Part shown: positions 8,793 through 16,556 of the stretch, piece by piece
How positions within the stretch are numbered: position 1 is the stretch's first letter
How the letters are laid out: the number at the start of each line of letters is the position of its first letter
From: Collinsella sp. AM33-4BH
Lineage (GTDB): Bacteria > Actinomycetota > Coriobacteriia > Coriobacteriales > Coriobacteriaceae
Assembly: GCF_003469205.1 (NCBI RefSeq)
Contig: NZ_QSIN01000002.1
Coordinates: 124,001 to 188,000 of the forward strand
DNA length: 64,000 nucleotides
Reading direction: 5' to 3'
Program-made: the position numbers and the translations under genes
Notes under the pieces: model-generated
Told to the model about the DNA's origin: nothing
The model's input: the letters and a program-made list of their open reading frames with translations, nothing else
Databases searched by the model: none

Positions 8793-9185
8793 ATGGTTAA
8801 GGTCGATTTATCAGACTTTTACGCGAAAACGGAAACGAGCGAAACCCGTGCCTATGAGCACGCACTAGATATTGAGTTTATTGTTCATCGCGAGATGCAG
8901 CGCTCGGGCTTGAGTAAAAGTGAGCTGGCAAAGCGTATGGGCGTGAGTCTTCAGTCGCTTTCGAAATTGTTGAATTCTCAGCCCAACATGACGCTGAAAA
9001 CAATCGCAAAGTTTGAGCTTGCGTTGGGTATCAAAATCATTCCTCAGGTCATTTCCAGTTATTCGAATGAGGCGCCGTTTTCTTCGTCTAATAACTCTGT
9101 CCGAGAACAATGGTCTTCATTTAACAGCGACTGCTCGGCGAAACGATTGAACTTTGAGATGATTCCGGGAGGTTTGGCTGCATGA
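8793..9185 (+). CDS. higA: HigA-like XRE antitoxin with probable chaperone-addiction tail
   Basis: 130 residues. The centre (about 45-95) is a Cro/C1-type HTH: LSKSELAKRMGVSLQSLSKLLN and TLKTIAKFELALGIKI. It would bind the toxin and repress the operon through the palindrome over the promoter. About 40 residues follow the HTH (APFSSSNNSVREQWSSFNS to the GGLAA end). In the mycobacterial TAC system, an equivalent C-terminal extension (ChAD) makes the antitoxin unstable unless bound by the SecB-like chaperone. The next gene encodes such a chaperone and overlaps this one by four bases, so I infer that this tail plays the same role. Confidence 0.83.
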   Translation: MVKVDLSDFYAKTETSETRAYEHALDIEFIVHREMQRSGLSKSELAKRMGVSLQSLSKLLNSQPNMTLKTIAKFELALGIKIIPQVISSYSNEAPFSSSNNSVREQWSSFNSDCSAKRLNFEMIPGGLAA

Positions 9186-9631
9186 GCAAGGATTTCATTG
9201 CGCCTATTCAGGTTGTTCATTTGTTTGTTGTCGACTCAACTTTTCATATCGAGAATGAGCCCTCCCAGAATATGGATTTAAAAGTTGACGTTAGCTATCA
9301 GGACGTCCATCTATTGAGGAACAAGGCGGGCGAGCGTGCAGACTTAAAGCTGTATGTGTGTGGCAGTCTGATTGATAGGGACGATGCAAAGGAAAAAATG
9401 CGCGCTGATGTGACGGTTGCTATTTCGGTGTCAACAAAAATGCCGTTCGACATTTCAGACGATGAAGCGCGCCGTTATCTTCTCTCTAATGCGATTTCCA
9501 TGGCGTATGGTCACGCTAAGAGCTATCTGATGGTCGTTACTGGACTTTCGCCCATGGGGGCTTTGACGCTGCCGGCAATTCTTCCTTCGGAATTGGCAGC
9601 GGACAGCGATGCATCTTTCCAAAGTGAGTAA
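9182..9631 (+). CDS. SecB-like chaperone of the TAC system
   Basis: 149 residues, starting at an ATG that overlaps the higA stop (ATGA). SecB-like features include a first strand with QVVHLFVVDSTF, alternating strands (DLKVDVSYQD, LKLYVCGSL, VTVAISVSTKMPFDI) and the C-terminal ARRYLLSNAISMAYGHAKSYL helix followed by PMGALTLPAILPSEL. SecB proteins share the pattern of a long helix followed by a LPxI-type segment. Gram-positive bacteria normally lack SecB, and in mycobacteria the SecB-like protein belongs to a TAC module, so the function here is most likely antitoxin protection rather than general export. A terminator hairpin follows at 9682-9711. Confidence 0.8.
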   Translation: MSKDFIAPIQVVHLFVVDSTFHIENEPSQNMDLKVDVSYQDVHLLRNKAGERADLKLYVCGSLIDRDDAKEKMRADVTVAISVSTKMPFDISDDEARRYLLSNAISMAYGHAKSYLMVVTGLSPMGALTLPAILPSELAADSDASFQSE

Positions 9632-9681
9632 GTTGTTCTCGAGTTGGATTTTGCCTGCCGCTGTGTGCAAATGTAACGGGG

Positions 9682-9717
9682 TGCCGAATCGGTAGTCTGA
9701 CTGATTCGGCATTTATA
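9682..9717 (+). terminator. Intrinsic terminator of the TAC operon
   Basis: TGCCGAATC (9682-9690) pairs perfectly with GATTCGGCA (9703-9711) around a 12-base loop, followed by TTTATATTT. It ends the higB-higA-secB-like unit. Confidence 0.75.
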
Positions 9718-9852
9718 TTTCGAAGTTTCTAGTTGAAGCCCTGCGATGCCCGTGCTGCGACAGCTAAATTGACCGTGACGTCCCGTCTTGCGACACGCAT
9801 GTAGCTCCGCACGGGTATCATGGTGAAAGCGATTTCAACGACAGGGGTGCTC

Positions 9853-10833
9853 GTGGTAAAGATGAAAGATGTGGCCGAGCTGGCGGGCGTTTCGAGCGCC
9901 GCCGTCTCGCGCTACCTCAATGGTGGGTATATCTCGGCGGACAAGGCCGAGCGCATTAAGCAGGCGATTGAGCTGACCGGATACGTGCGATCCAGCCAGG
10001 CTCGCGCGCTGCGAACCGGTTCCACCAAGCTCATCGGCGTCATCGTGCCTAAGATTAATTCCGAGTCGGTGAGCCGCATTACGGCGGGCATCGGGCAGGT
10101 GCTTGGCCGCCGCGGCTACCAGATGCTTCTTGCCAATACCGATAACGTCCCCGATCGCGAGCTCGAATACCTCGATTTATTCCAAAACCATCCGGTCGAT
10201 GGCATTGTGCTGGTGGCAACTATGATTACCGGCGAGCATCGCCGGGCGATTGAGTCGTGCCGTGTGCCCATTGTGTTGATCGGCCAACATGTCGAGGGCG
10301 CGGCGTGCGTCTATCACGACGATTACGAGGCCGCTTTCGAGCTGGGTCAGGCACTCGCGAAGCGTGCTGAGGGCAAGATCGCCTACATCGGAGTTGCCGA
10401 GGAAGACCGTGCCGCCGGTTATGACCGTCGTCGTGGTTTTGAGGCCGGCTTGCGCGCCGCGGGCGTGGCACTTGATTCGAGCCTGATTTGCCAGGGGTCC
10501 TTTACGCTCGACTCGGGCTATCGCGCTGCACGCGAACTGCTCTCCGTCGATCCCGATGTTTCGCTTATCGCGTGCGCGACCGATACTATGGCGGCCGGCG
10601 CCCTGCGCGCTCTTGACGAGGTTCGCGGCATGGGCGAGGGTGTGCGTCGCGTGAGCGGTTTTGGCGACAACGCATTTTTGCGCGCGCTGACGGGCGGCAT
10701 TCCCACCGTGCATTACGGCTACCTGACCAGTGGCGTCGAGGCGACTAATATGTTGCTCAATACGCTCGATGGCGTGGAGGGGGAGAGCGGTTTAAAGACG
10801 CTCAAGCTCGGCCATCAGCTGATGAATGTCTAG
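9853..10833 (+). CDS. LacI/GalR family transcriptional regulator
   Basis: About 326 residues. The N-terminal HTH is canonical (MKDVAELAGVSSAAVSRYLNGG), followed by the hinge region with RSSQARALRTGSTKLIGVIV and a periplasmic-binding-protein-like ligand domain (IPKINSESVSRITAGIG, DGIVLVAT, ATDTMAAGALRALDE, GFGDNAF). The sequence style resembles sucrose-type repressors such as ScrR, but the effector cannot be read from sequence. I place the start at GTG 9853, six bases after AGGGG; ATG 9862 is the alternative, and an upstream in-frame ATG at 9820 lacks a site. No sugar gene adjoins it, so its targets are probably elsewhere. A strong terminator lies 71 bases after the stop. Confidence 0.88.
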   Translation: MVKMKDVAELAGVSSAAVSRYLNGGYISADKAERIKQAIELTGYVRSSQARALRTGSTKLIGVIVPKINSESVSRITAGIGQVLGRRGYQMLLANTDNVPDRELEYLDLFQNHPVDGIVLVATMITGEHRRAIESCRVPIVLIGQHVEGAACVYHDDYEAAFELGQALAKRAEGKIAYIGVAEEDRAAGYDRRRGFEAGLRAAGVALDSSLICQGSFTLDSGYRAARELLSVDPDVSLIACATDTMAAGALRALDEVRGMGEGVRRVSGFGDNAFLRALTGGIPTVHYGYLTSGVEATNMLLNTLDGVEGESGLKTLKLGHQLMNV

Positions 10834-10904
10834 GCTTACGTGATCTACCGCGCGCTCAACATTTAGGCGTTCAGTCGCCTATCGGCGCTATACTGCAGCC
10901 GTTG

Positions 10905-10945
10905 CCCACGATGCGGGGAACACCCGCATCGTGGGTTTTTGTTTT
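10905..10945 (+). terminator. Very strong intrinsic terminator between the LacI gene and the PLP-fold gene
   Basis: CCCACGATGCGGG (10905-10917) and CCCGCATCGTGGG (10923-10935) are a perfect 13-bp stem with the loop GAACA, followed by TTTTTGTTTT. The next gene starts only 17 bases after the tract. A TATACT (10889-10894) lies just upstream of the hairpin, so the structure could also act as an attenuator at the start of the next transcript rather than only ending the LacI transcript. Confidence 0.85.
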
Positions 10946-10961
10946 GAAGGGACGGTACCGC

Positions 10962-11954
10962 ATGGGCGTACAGCAGCTAGAAGAGGCCTGGGCTTTGAGG
11001 ACCGGCGCGCGTGAAGCGCGGTTGCTCGCGGCCTCGCATGTGCCAGCAGCGCTGTCGCAGCTGGGGATTGTGCGTCCCGGTGACCGCTTGGTGGCCTTTG
11101 CGGACGACTTTGCCGATGCGTTTGCGTGCGGCTTTGATGGCTGCGATGTCGCGCTGGTGGGCTCGCCGTCCGCCGAGGCGTTTGCCGCTGCGTCCGAGGG
11201 CTTTGATGCTTCGTTTGATGCCGAGGGTCCGCACCTGTGGTGGTTTGTGAACTCCATCGGCGGGTTTGGTCTGCGTGTGCCCGATCTGCGCGCTCTGGGT
11301 CGGGCGGCGCGTGAGGCCCATGCGCTGCTGGTTGTAGACAACACCGTGGCGTCGGCTTTTGGCTGCGATTCGCTGCGGCTGGGTGCTGCGCTGTCGCTCG
11401 AGGCGCTCGATCGCGTGTGCGCCGGCAAGGCTCCGCGCAAGCTCGTTGCCGCTTCGGTGGCGCGTTCGCAGCTCAAGCGCCATCATGTGGATGCTGCTGC
11501 CGAGTGCGCGAATGCGTTGTTTGCGGGTTGCCGTGCTTTGTCACTCGACCTTTCTACCGAGGAGGCGGGTGTGCTGGAGCGGGGGCTGGACACGCTCGAT
11601 GCCCGCATGCAGGAGCATTTCGACCGCGCCCGTGCGCTGGCCGAGTATCTGGCCGCCAACGAAATGGTGCGCAACGTGCGCTATCCCGGGCTGAGCTCGC
11701 ATCCTGACCATGCTGTTGCAACGGGAATCCTGGAGCACGGATTTGGGCCAGCAGTTGAATTTGACCTTATTGAGCGTAGCGCGGGAGAGCTGTTCGATGC
11801 TTTGCCGGGGGAGTTTCGCACATCGCCCGCCGGCGGCGCAACGACGCGCCTCTCTGCTCCGCGAGGTAAGCAGGGGAGCACCATCCGCCTCTTCGCCGGC
11901 ACCGACAACCCCCTGGTCGCGGCAGCCGCCCTAGACAACGCCCTCCGCAAGTAG
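10962..11954 (+). CDS. Degenerate Cys/Met-metabolism PLP-fold protein lacking the catalytic lysine
   Basis: 330 residues from ATG 10962, which follows AAGGGA; an earlier in-frame ATG at 10902 lies inside the terminator and is unlikely. The fold matches cystathionine gamma-synthase relatives: VVDNTVASAFG with LRLGA, RGLDTLDARMQEHFDRARALAEYL, YPGLSSHPDHAVATGI-x-EHGFGPAVEF, and a C-terminal TIRLFAGTDNPLVAAAALDNAL. The segment that should hold the PLP lysine (the HSxTK box) reads LEALDRVCAGK, so in an ungapped alignment Lys becomes Arg. The N-terminal PLP-phosphate region is also poorly conserved. It is either a pseudo-enzyme or has a divergent function. Its stop codon lies inside a 35-bp inverted repeat shared with the convergent gene. 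Confidence 0.75.
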   Translation: MGVQQLEEAWALRTGAREARLLAASHVPAALSQLGIVRPGDRLVAFADDFADAFACGFDGCDVALVGSPSAEAFAAASEGFDASFDAEGPHLWWFVNSIGGFGLRVPDLRALGRAAREAHALLVVDNTVASAFGCDSLRLGAALSLEALDRVCAGKAPRKLVAASVARSQLKRHHVDAAAECANALFAGCRALSLDLSTEEAGVLERGLDTLDARMQEHFDRARALAEYLAANEMVRNVRYPGLSSHPDHAVATGILEHGFGPAVEFDLIERSAGELFDALPGEFRTSPAGGATTRLSAPRGKQGSTIRLFAGTDNPLVAAAALDNALRK

Positions 11955-12058
11955 CTAATTTGGGACGGGGCTTTTTTAGCTACCCAATGTCATTTTTTGC
12001 TATGAGTCAAGAATGCTCTGGATGGTAGCTAAAAAAGGCCCCGTCCCAAATTGGCTAC
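11951..12058. terminator. Long inverted repeat between convergent genes (two-way terminator)
   Basis: Arms of about 35 bases, 11951-11984 and 12024-12058, differ by one base and one indel. Each contains GGGACGGGG, a T6 or A6 run and GTAGC ends. The stop codons of both converging genes (TAG 11952-11954 on plus, TAG 12055-12057 on minus) lie in the outer ends of the arms. The poly-T in each direction makes this a credible bidirectional terminator. Confidence 0.75.
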
Positions 12059-12399
12059 TCTTTGATGCTGGCGATGAGGGCGTCGGCTTTGGTGGCAATG
12101 ACTTGGTTTATGTCGGCCTGCAGCTCCTCGTAGACCGCTATGGCGCGCTCGCCGGCAGGCGTGAGCGTGGATCCGCGGGCGCCGTCGCGCTCGATGAGTT
12201 TGCATCCCAGCTGCCCTTCGGCTTCGTTCACAATGCGCCAAGCCTTGGAATAGGCCATGCCCATGCTTTTGGCGGCGCGGTTGAGCGAGTGCTCGCGGGC
12301 AATACCCTGCAGCAACAAGACGCAGCCGTGACCAAACACGCCCGGCAGATCTTTGTCGCACGCTTGAATGACCAACTTTGCCGTCGTCTTGTACTCCAT
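12055..12399 (-). CDS. ModE-type N-terminal HTH (LysR-like) regulator
   Basis: 114 residues, a single winged-helix domain: KLVIQACDKDLPGVFGHGCVLLLQGI, then the helix pair SLNRAAKSMGMAYSKAWRIVNEAE and the wing GCKLIERDGARGSTLTPAGERAI. This matches the N-terminal DNA-binding domain of ModE, without the C-terminal molybdate-binding MOP domains, so molybdate sensing cannot be assumed. Stand-alone proteins of this type often regulate molybdenum or metal-related genes. An 8-bp perfect palindrome (GCGTTTGC/GCAAACGC, 12423-12441) lies 24 bases upstream of its start and may be its operator. Confidence 0.85.
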   Translation of the reverse strand: MEYKTTAKLVIQACDKDLPGVFGHGCVLLLQGIAREHSLNRAAKSMGMAYSKAWRIVNEAEGQLGCKLIERDGARGSTLTPAGERAIAVYEELQADINQVIATKADALIASIKE

Positions 12400-12422
12400 G
12401 TGCCTTACGTCTCCCCGCTAAA

Positions 12423-12441
12423 GCGTTTGCTGGGCAAACGC
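12423..12441. promoter_or_regulatory. Perfect palindrome upstream of the ModE-type gene
   Basis: GCGTTTGC (12423-12430) and GCAAACGC (12434-12441) are separated by TGG. The site lies between the divergent ModE-type gene and guaB, 24 bases from the former's start, and could be an autoregulatory operator. A hairpin in the leader RNA is the alternative. Confidence 0.4.
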
Positions 12442-12592
12442 AAAGCGTGCGTCAAACCCTCGTGTGCTCTTCTTAAATCATGCATTGTAGCAGTCAAAGT
12501 GCGTTAAGATACTTCCCCAGTATTGGGCGCCCAAGGTTGGGCTGGGTCCTACGAGGCCTGCAGCCGACCGGTCGCATGGAAAAAGGAGAAAC

Positions 12593-14104
12593 ATGGCTAC
12601 GTTCTTTCCCGGTGAGTCCCACACGTTTTCGGAGTATCTGCTGGTCCCTGGCTACTCGTCCTCGCAGTGCATCCCCAACAACGTCTCTCTCAAGACGCCG
12701 CTAACCCGCTTTAAGCGCGGTGAGAAGCCGGCAATCACCCTGAACATCCCCATGGTTTCCGCCATCATGCAATCCGTCTCGGGCGTCGACATGGGTGTCG
12801 CGCTCGCTACCGAGGGTGGCCTGTCCTTCATTTACGGTTCCCAGAGCGCCGAGTCCGAGGCCGCTATGGTCAAGGCCGTCAAGGATCACAAGGCCGGCTT
12901 CGTTCAGTCCGATTCCACGCTGACACCCGACATGACCATGGAGCAGGTCATCGAGCTCAAGGAGAAGACCGGCCACTCCACCATGCCGGTCACCGACGAC
13001 GGCACTCCCAAGGGCAAGCTCCTGGGCATTGTCACCAGCCGTGACTATCGTCCCAGCCGCGATGACCACCAGAAGAAGGTCTCCGAGTTCATGACCCCGC
13101 GCGAGCAGCTCATCGTGGGCGACAAGAACATCAGCCTCAAGGTTGCCAACGACGTCATTTGGGACAACAAGCTCAACGCCCTGCCGATCGTCGACGACAA
13201 CGATCACCTTATGGGCATCGTTTTCCGCAAGGACTACGACAGCCACAAGACCAACCCCAACGAGCTGCTCGATAACGACAAGCGCTATATGGTCGGCGCC
13301 GGTATCAACACCCGCGACTATGCCGAGCGCGTGCCGCTGCTCATCGAGGCTGGCGCCGATGTCCTGTGCATCGACTCCTCCGAGGGCTTCAGTGAGTGGC
13401 AGAAGCGCACCATCGAGTGGATTCGCGCCAACTACGGCGAGGACGTCAAGGTCGGTGCCGGTAACGTCGTCGACGCCGAGGGCTTCCGCTTCTTGGCCGA
13501 CTGCGGTGCCGACTTCATCAAGGTCGGTATCGGCGGCGGTTCCATCTGCATCACTCGCGAGACCAAGGGTATCGGTCGTGGCCAGGCCACCGCGCTGATC
13601 GACGTCTGCCGCGCCCGTGACGAGTACTACGAGGAGACCGGTGTTTACGTGCCCGTGTGCTCCGACGGCGGCATCGTCTACGACTACCACATGACGCTCG
13701 CCCTTGCCATGGGCGCCGACTTTATGATGCTGGGCCGCTACTTCGCCCGCTTTGACGAGAGCCCGACCGAGCGCGTCAACGTCAACGGCCAGTACATGAA
13801 GGAGTACTGGGGCGAGGGTTCTGCGCGTGCCCGCAACTGGCAGCGCTACGACCTGGGCGGCGCCGCGAAGCTCAGCTTCGTCGAGGGCGTCGACTCCTAC
13901 GTTCCCTATGCCGGTTCCCTCAAGGACGGCGTGGGCGGCACGCTCTACAAGGTCAAGTCCACGATGTGCAACTGCGGCGCCCTCTCGATCCCCGAGCTCC
14001 AAGAAAAGGCACGTCTGACCCTGGTGAGCTCCACCTCCATCGTCGAAGGCGGCGCCCACGACGTAGTCGTGAAAGACTCCCAGCAGTCCGTAAGTTATCG
14101 CTAG
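12593..14104 (+). CDS. guaB: IMP dehydrogenase (unusual Tritrichomonas-like subtype)
   Basis: 503 residues. Oxidises IMP to XMP with NAD, the first committed step of GTP synthesis. The catalytic loop [12 protein letters not shown] puts the nucleophile at Cys319, and the mobile flap contains [13 protein letters not shown] pair occupies roughly 105-225 ([35 protein letters not shown]). Most bacterial enzymes are about 485-490 residues and start with a TFDDVLLVP motif. Here it is [19 protein letters not shown], and there are [19 protein letters not shown] and [15 protein letters not shown]. From memory, this pattern, the length of 503 and the position of Cys319 match the Tritrichomonas foetus enzyme. 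A good Shine-Dalgarno (AAAGGAG) precedes the ATG, and a strong terminator follows. Confidence 0.95.
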   Translation: MATFFPGESHTFSEYLLVPGYSSSQCIPNNVSLKTPLTRFKRGEKPAITLNIPMVSAIMQSVSGVDMGVALATEGGLSFIYGSQSAESEAAMVKAVKDHKAGFVQSDSTLTPDMTMEQVIELKEKTGHSTMPVTDDGTPKGKLLGIVTSRDYRPSRDDHQKKVSEFMTPREQLIVGDKNISLKVANDVIWDNKLNALPIVDDNDHLMGIVFRKDYDSHKTNPNELLDNDKRYMVGAGINTRDYAERVPLLIEAGADVLCIDSSEGFSEWQKRTIEWIRANYGEDVKVGAGNVVDAEGFRFLADCGADFIKVGIGGGSICITRETKGIGRGQATALIDVCRARDEYYEETGVYVPVCSDGGIVYDYHMTLALAMGADFMMLGRYFARFDESPTERVNVNGQYMKEYWGEGSARARNWQRYDLGGAAKLSFVEGVDSYVPYAGSLKDGVGGTLYKVKSTMCNCGALSIPELQEKARLTLVSSTSIVEGGAHDVVVKDSQQSVSYR

Positions 14105-14121
14105 TTACTAAATAATTTATG

Positions 14122-14161
14122 AAAATGGGGTCGCGTGTCTGTTGGATTGCGACCCCATTTT
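14122..14161. terminator. Bidirectional terminator between guaB and the SinI-like gene
   Basis: AAAATGGGGTCGC (14122-14134) pairs perfectly with GCGACCCCATTTT (14149-14161). T-rich sequence follows on the plus strand, and the minus strand also ends in TTTTC and ATAAATT, so both converging genes can use it. Confidence 0.8.
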
Positions 14162-14162
14162 G

Positions 14163-15026
14163 TTATAGGTCTCCTTCTCTTTCGCTAATCAGATAAGGAT
14201 TGTTTCTGACCGTGTTTGAAACAAAATCCAAATAGTCTGCCTCGGTGACGAGATCATTCGGAACAGGTTTATCTACCGTACTGCCCTCTCGAACAATTTC
14301 AATCAACTTTGGCCAATATGTTTCAATCTTTCCGTTACGACGCTCCGCCTTCATTCGATTCCATGCTTTTGCGCCGCAGGATTCCCTGAAACCCTTTCCT
14401 GAACTATTTTCAGTATTCGTTTTGTTTTTTACCTGAAACATGGCAGTGCATTCATCGTTGCAAAAGTCGATTGCCGTGAGAATCTTCCCTCTGCACCAAA
14501 TCCATCCATATGGCTTAATTTTTGAATATATGTACTCCTCCAATAGGTTGCCACCTATATTTTCAGCACTCATGAATAAATTGTGGTGCGCCGCCCACTC
14601 GTAAGCGCGCTCTTTTGATCCTGCGTGTTTTGCGTCCATTACCATATGTATCAGTGCTTCATCGGTAACCGTCTTTTTGGGATTCGCGACATAATCACTT
14701 GGAAGCGACTGCCATCCCGAAAGAAATTTTGAAATCCATTTGTTTAGCCAAAGTTCCAAAAATGCTTTCGAGTCTAATTCGAGTATATCTGGCTTCATTG
14801 GAATCGAGGGAATCATTGCTGAGGTTTCGGCTTGGAGAAGAATGGGAAATAGCGACTTCATTTCCCTTTTTCTTTCATTGGCGTCATAGTGACAGGTTTC
14901 GTTGTTAATTGTTCGGTCTGCGATGGATTCAAAGAGTTCTTGCGCCGGAATGTGATGCGAGTTGCAGTAATTCAGTGATTCCGATAATTTCTTTTTGACA
15001 TCTTCACGTTTTGCGTTTTTAGCCAT
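14163..15026 (-). CDS. SinI-like type II restriction endonuclease
   Basis: 287 residues from ATG 15026, which follows AAAGGAGG at seven bases; a longer frame to 15074 has no better site. The body resembles the SinI family (RE_SinI, recognising GGWCC in the type enzyme): LESKAFLELWLNKWISKFLSGW, TDEALIHMVMDAKHAGSKERAYEWAAHHNLFMSAEN, and GNLLEEYI with a downstream Asp and MFQVKNK segment that could be the PD-(D/E)xK-like centre. It is divergently arranged with a cytosine-5 methyltransferase, as required for self-protection. GC is far below the flanking guaB and leuS, a sign of transfer. Specificity is inferred from the family, not shown. Confidence 0.75.
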   Translation of the reverse strand: MAKNAKREDVKKKLSESLNYCNSHHIPAQELFESIADRTINNETCHYDANERKREMKSLFPILLQAETSAMIPSIPMKPDILELDSKAFLELWLNKWISKFLSGWQSLPSDYVANPKKTVTDEALIHMVMDAKHAGSKERAYEWAAHHNLFMSAENIGGNLLEEYIYSKIKPYGWIWCRGKILTAIDFCNDECTAMFQVKNKTNTENSSGKGFRESCGAKAWNRMKAERRNGKIETYWPKLIEIVREGSTVDKPVPNDLVTEADYLDFVSNTVRNNPYLISEREGDL

Positions 15027-15091
15027 GGTCGTGCCTCCTTTGTGTTGATTTTCAACTAGATAAAACCTATACACAAGCGTATATTTGAATT

Positions 15092-15139
15092 AAAATGGAC
15101 TAAAAAATGTTCAATTACTTAATTGCTGGAGTCCATTTT
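15092..15139. promoter_or_regulatory. Nested palindromes between the restriction and methyltransferase genes
   Basis: AAAATGGACT (15092-15101) is repeated in reverse complement as AGTCCATTTT (15130-15139). Inside it is CAATTA-CT-TAATTG (15112-15125). The whole 96-base intergenic region of the divergent R-M pair contains these elements. The methyltransferase carries an N-terminal HTH, so they are candidate operators for self-regulation of the pair. Confidence 0.55.
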
Positions 15140-16487
15140 GGAAAATGAGGCGATACTGTCTTCCGCGGAAGTTGCGAGCCGTCTTGGGGTGACATCTCAG
15201 ACTGTTACAAGACTATCTCGTAACGGAGATCTCAATTATGCGCTTGTTGGTAAGCGTAGAGTCTATAGAGAGAACGAAATAATCAGCTTTATGAGGAAAA
15301 AAAATCTATGCTTCGCTCCCGCAGACCATCGCGCTACTGAAGTAGTTGATTCGGCATTAACTGCGGTTTCTTTTTTTTCTGGGGCGCTTGGCTTGGATTA
15401 TGGAATGGAGAGGGCCGGTATTTCGTCCAGTCTTTACTGTGAAAATGACACGAAGTGCCGAATGACTATTGCGTCCAATCGGCCTAATGTTGGTTTGTTA
15501 GGAGACATTAATAAGGTTACTCCCGATCGGGTATTTGATTATTCGGGCATTAGCCCCAAAAGGGGTATAGATGTTATGTTTGGCGGGCCTCCTTGTCAGG
15601 CATTTTCTACGGCTGGAGCGCGTCGCGCCTTCGATGACGTTAGGGGCAACGTATTCCTAAAGTATCTCGATCTTGCTGACCATCTTCGACCTAAGTATTT
15701 GGTAATTGAAAATGTCAGAGGGCTCTTGTCTACGGCATATCCTTTGGAAGCTGGCGGAGAGCCCGTACACGGCGGCGCTATGAAAACGGTTCTGAACAAA
15801 CTTGAATCAATGGGCTATGGCGTGAGCTTCAATTTGTATAATGCTGCGAATTTTGGGGCTCCTCAAATTAGGGAGAGAGTTGTCTTGATTGCTAAACGAG
15901 ACGGTTCAATCTGTGATTGGCTGACCCCCACGAACTCAAATGACCCCAAGTGGCAACTTAATCCTTGGATGACTTTTTCAGATGCCGTTCGGGGATTAAA
16001 AGACGAACACCATTACGTTCAGTTTCCGGAAAAAAGGCTTAAGTATTTTAAGTTGCTTAAAGAGGGTGAGTATTGGAAGAATTTGCCTGTGGAGCTTCAG
16101 GAAGAGGCGATGGGGAAGGCGTATCGGCTTGGAGGCGGTAAAACGGGTTTTTATAGAAGAATATGGAATGATCGGCCTTCTCCAACTTTAGTCACAAGCC
16201 CGACAATGCCTGCTACTGATTTGTGCCACCCCACAGAAGATCGCCCTCTTTCAATTGAGGAATATCGTGCCATTCAGGGCTTTCCGGATGATTGGATTTT
16301 CCGAGGTGATATTAGCGATATATATAGGCAAATCGGCAATGCTGTTCCCATTGCTTTGGGGGAGGCTATAGGCAAGTCAATTCTTAAAGACATGTCGAAG
16401 TCCAATGACAACAATAAAGACTTGTTCGAAGGCTTCCCGTATTCAAGATATAAAAACTCAAGCCAGTTGACTTGGAGTATTCGATAG
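15138..16487 (+). CDS. DNA cytosine-5 methyltransferase with N-terminal HTH
   Basis: 449 residues from the TTG at 15138, with CTGGAG six bases upstream; TTG 15123 in frame is possible. No ATG fits. Residues 1-60 form an excisionase/MerR-type HTH (LSSAEVASRLGVTSQTVTRLSRNGDLNYALVGKRRVY). Then come the m5C motifs: motif I FFSGALGLDYGM, motif IV GGPPCQAFSTAG (catalytic Cys near 155), motif VI ENVRG, motif VIII APQIRERV and motif X GNAVP. The product methylates cytosine in the site cut by the neighbouring SinI-like enzyme. The HTH suggests it also represses one or both genes of the pair, as known for some m5C methyltransferases such as M.SsoII. Confidence 0.88.
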   Translation: MENEAILSSAEVASRLGVTSQTVTRLSRNGDLNYALVGKRRVYRENEIISFMRKKNLCFAPADHRATEVVDSALTAVSFFSGALGLDYGMERAGISSSLYCENDTKCRMTIASNRPNVGLLGDINKVTPDRVFDYSGISPKRGIDVMFGGPPCQAFSTAGARRAFDDVRGNVFLKYLDLADHLRPKYLVIENVRGLLSTAYPLEAGGEPVHGGAMKTVLNKLESMGYGVSFNLYNAANFGAPQIRERVVLIAKRDGSICDWLTPTNSNDPKWQLNPWMTFSDAVRGLKDEHHYVQFPEKRLKYFKLLKEGEYWKNLPVELQEEAMGKAYRLGGGKTGFYRRIWNDRPSPTLVTSPTMPATDLCHPTEDRPLSIEEYRAIQGFPDDWIFRGDISDIYRQIGNAVPIALGEAIGKSILKDMSKSNDNNKDLFEGFPYSRYKNSSQLTWSIR

Positions 16488-16556
16488 TTCGGTTTGTTGC
16501 AAGTTGCATACACCTTGTATTTCGTGATTTGCTATCATCAGTCGAGTTAACGATGT

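Noticed and set aside
12701..14059. 452-codon minus-strand open frame opposite guaB
   Set aside because: It mirrors the highly biased third positions of guaB and has no recognisable motif; its start lies inside guaB.
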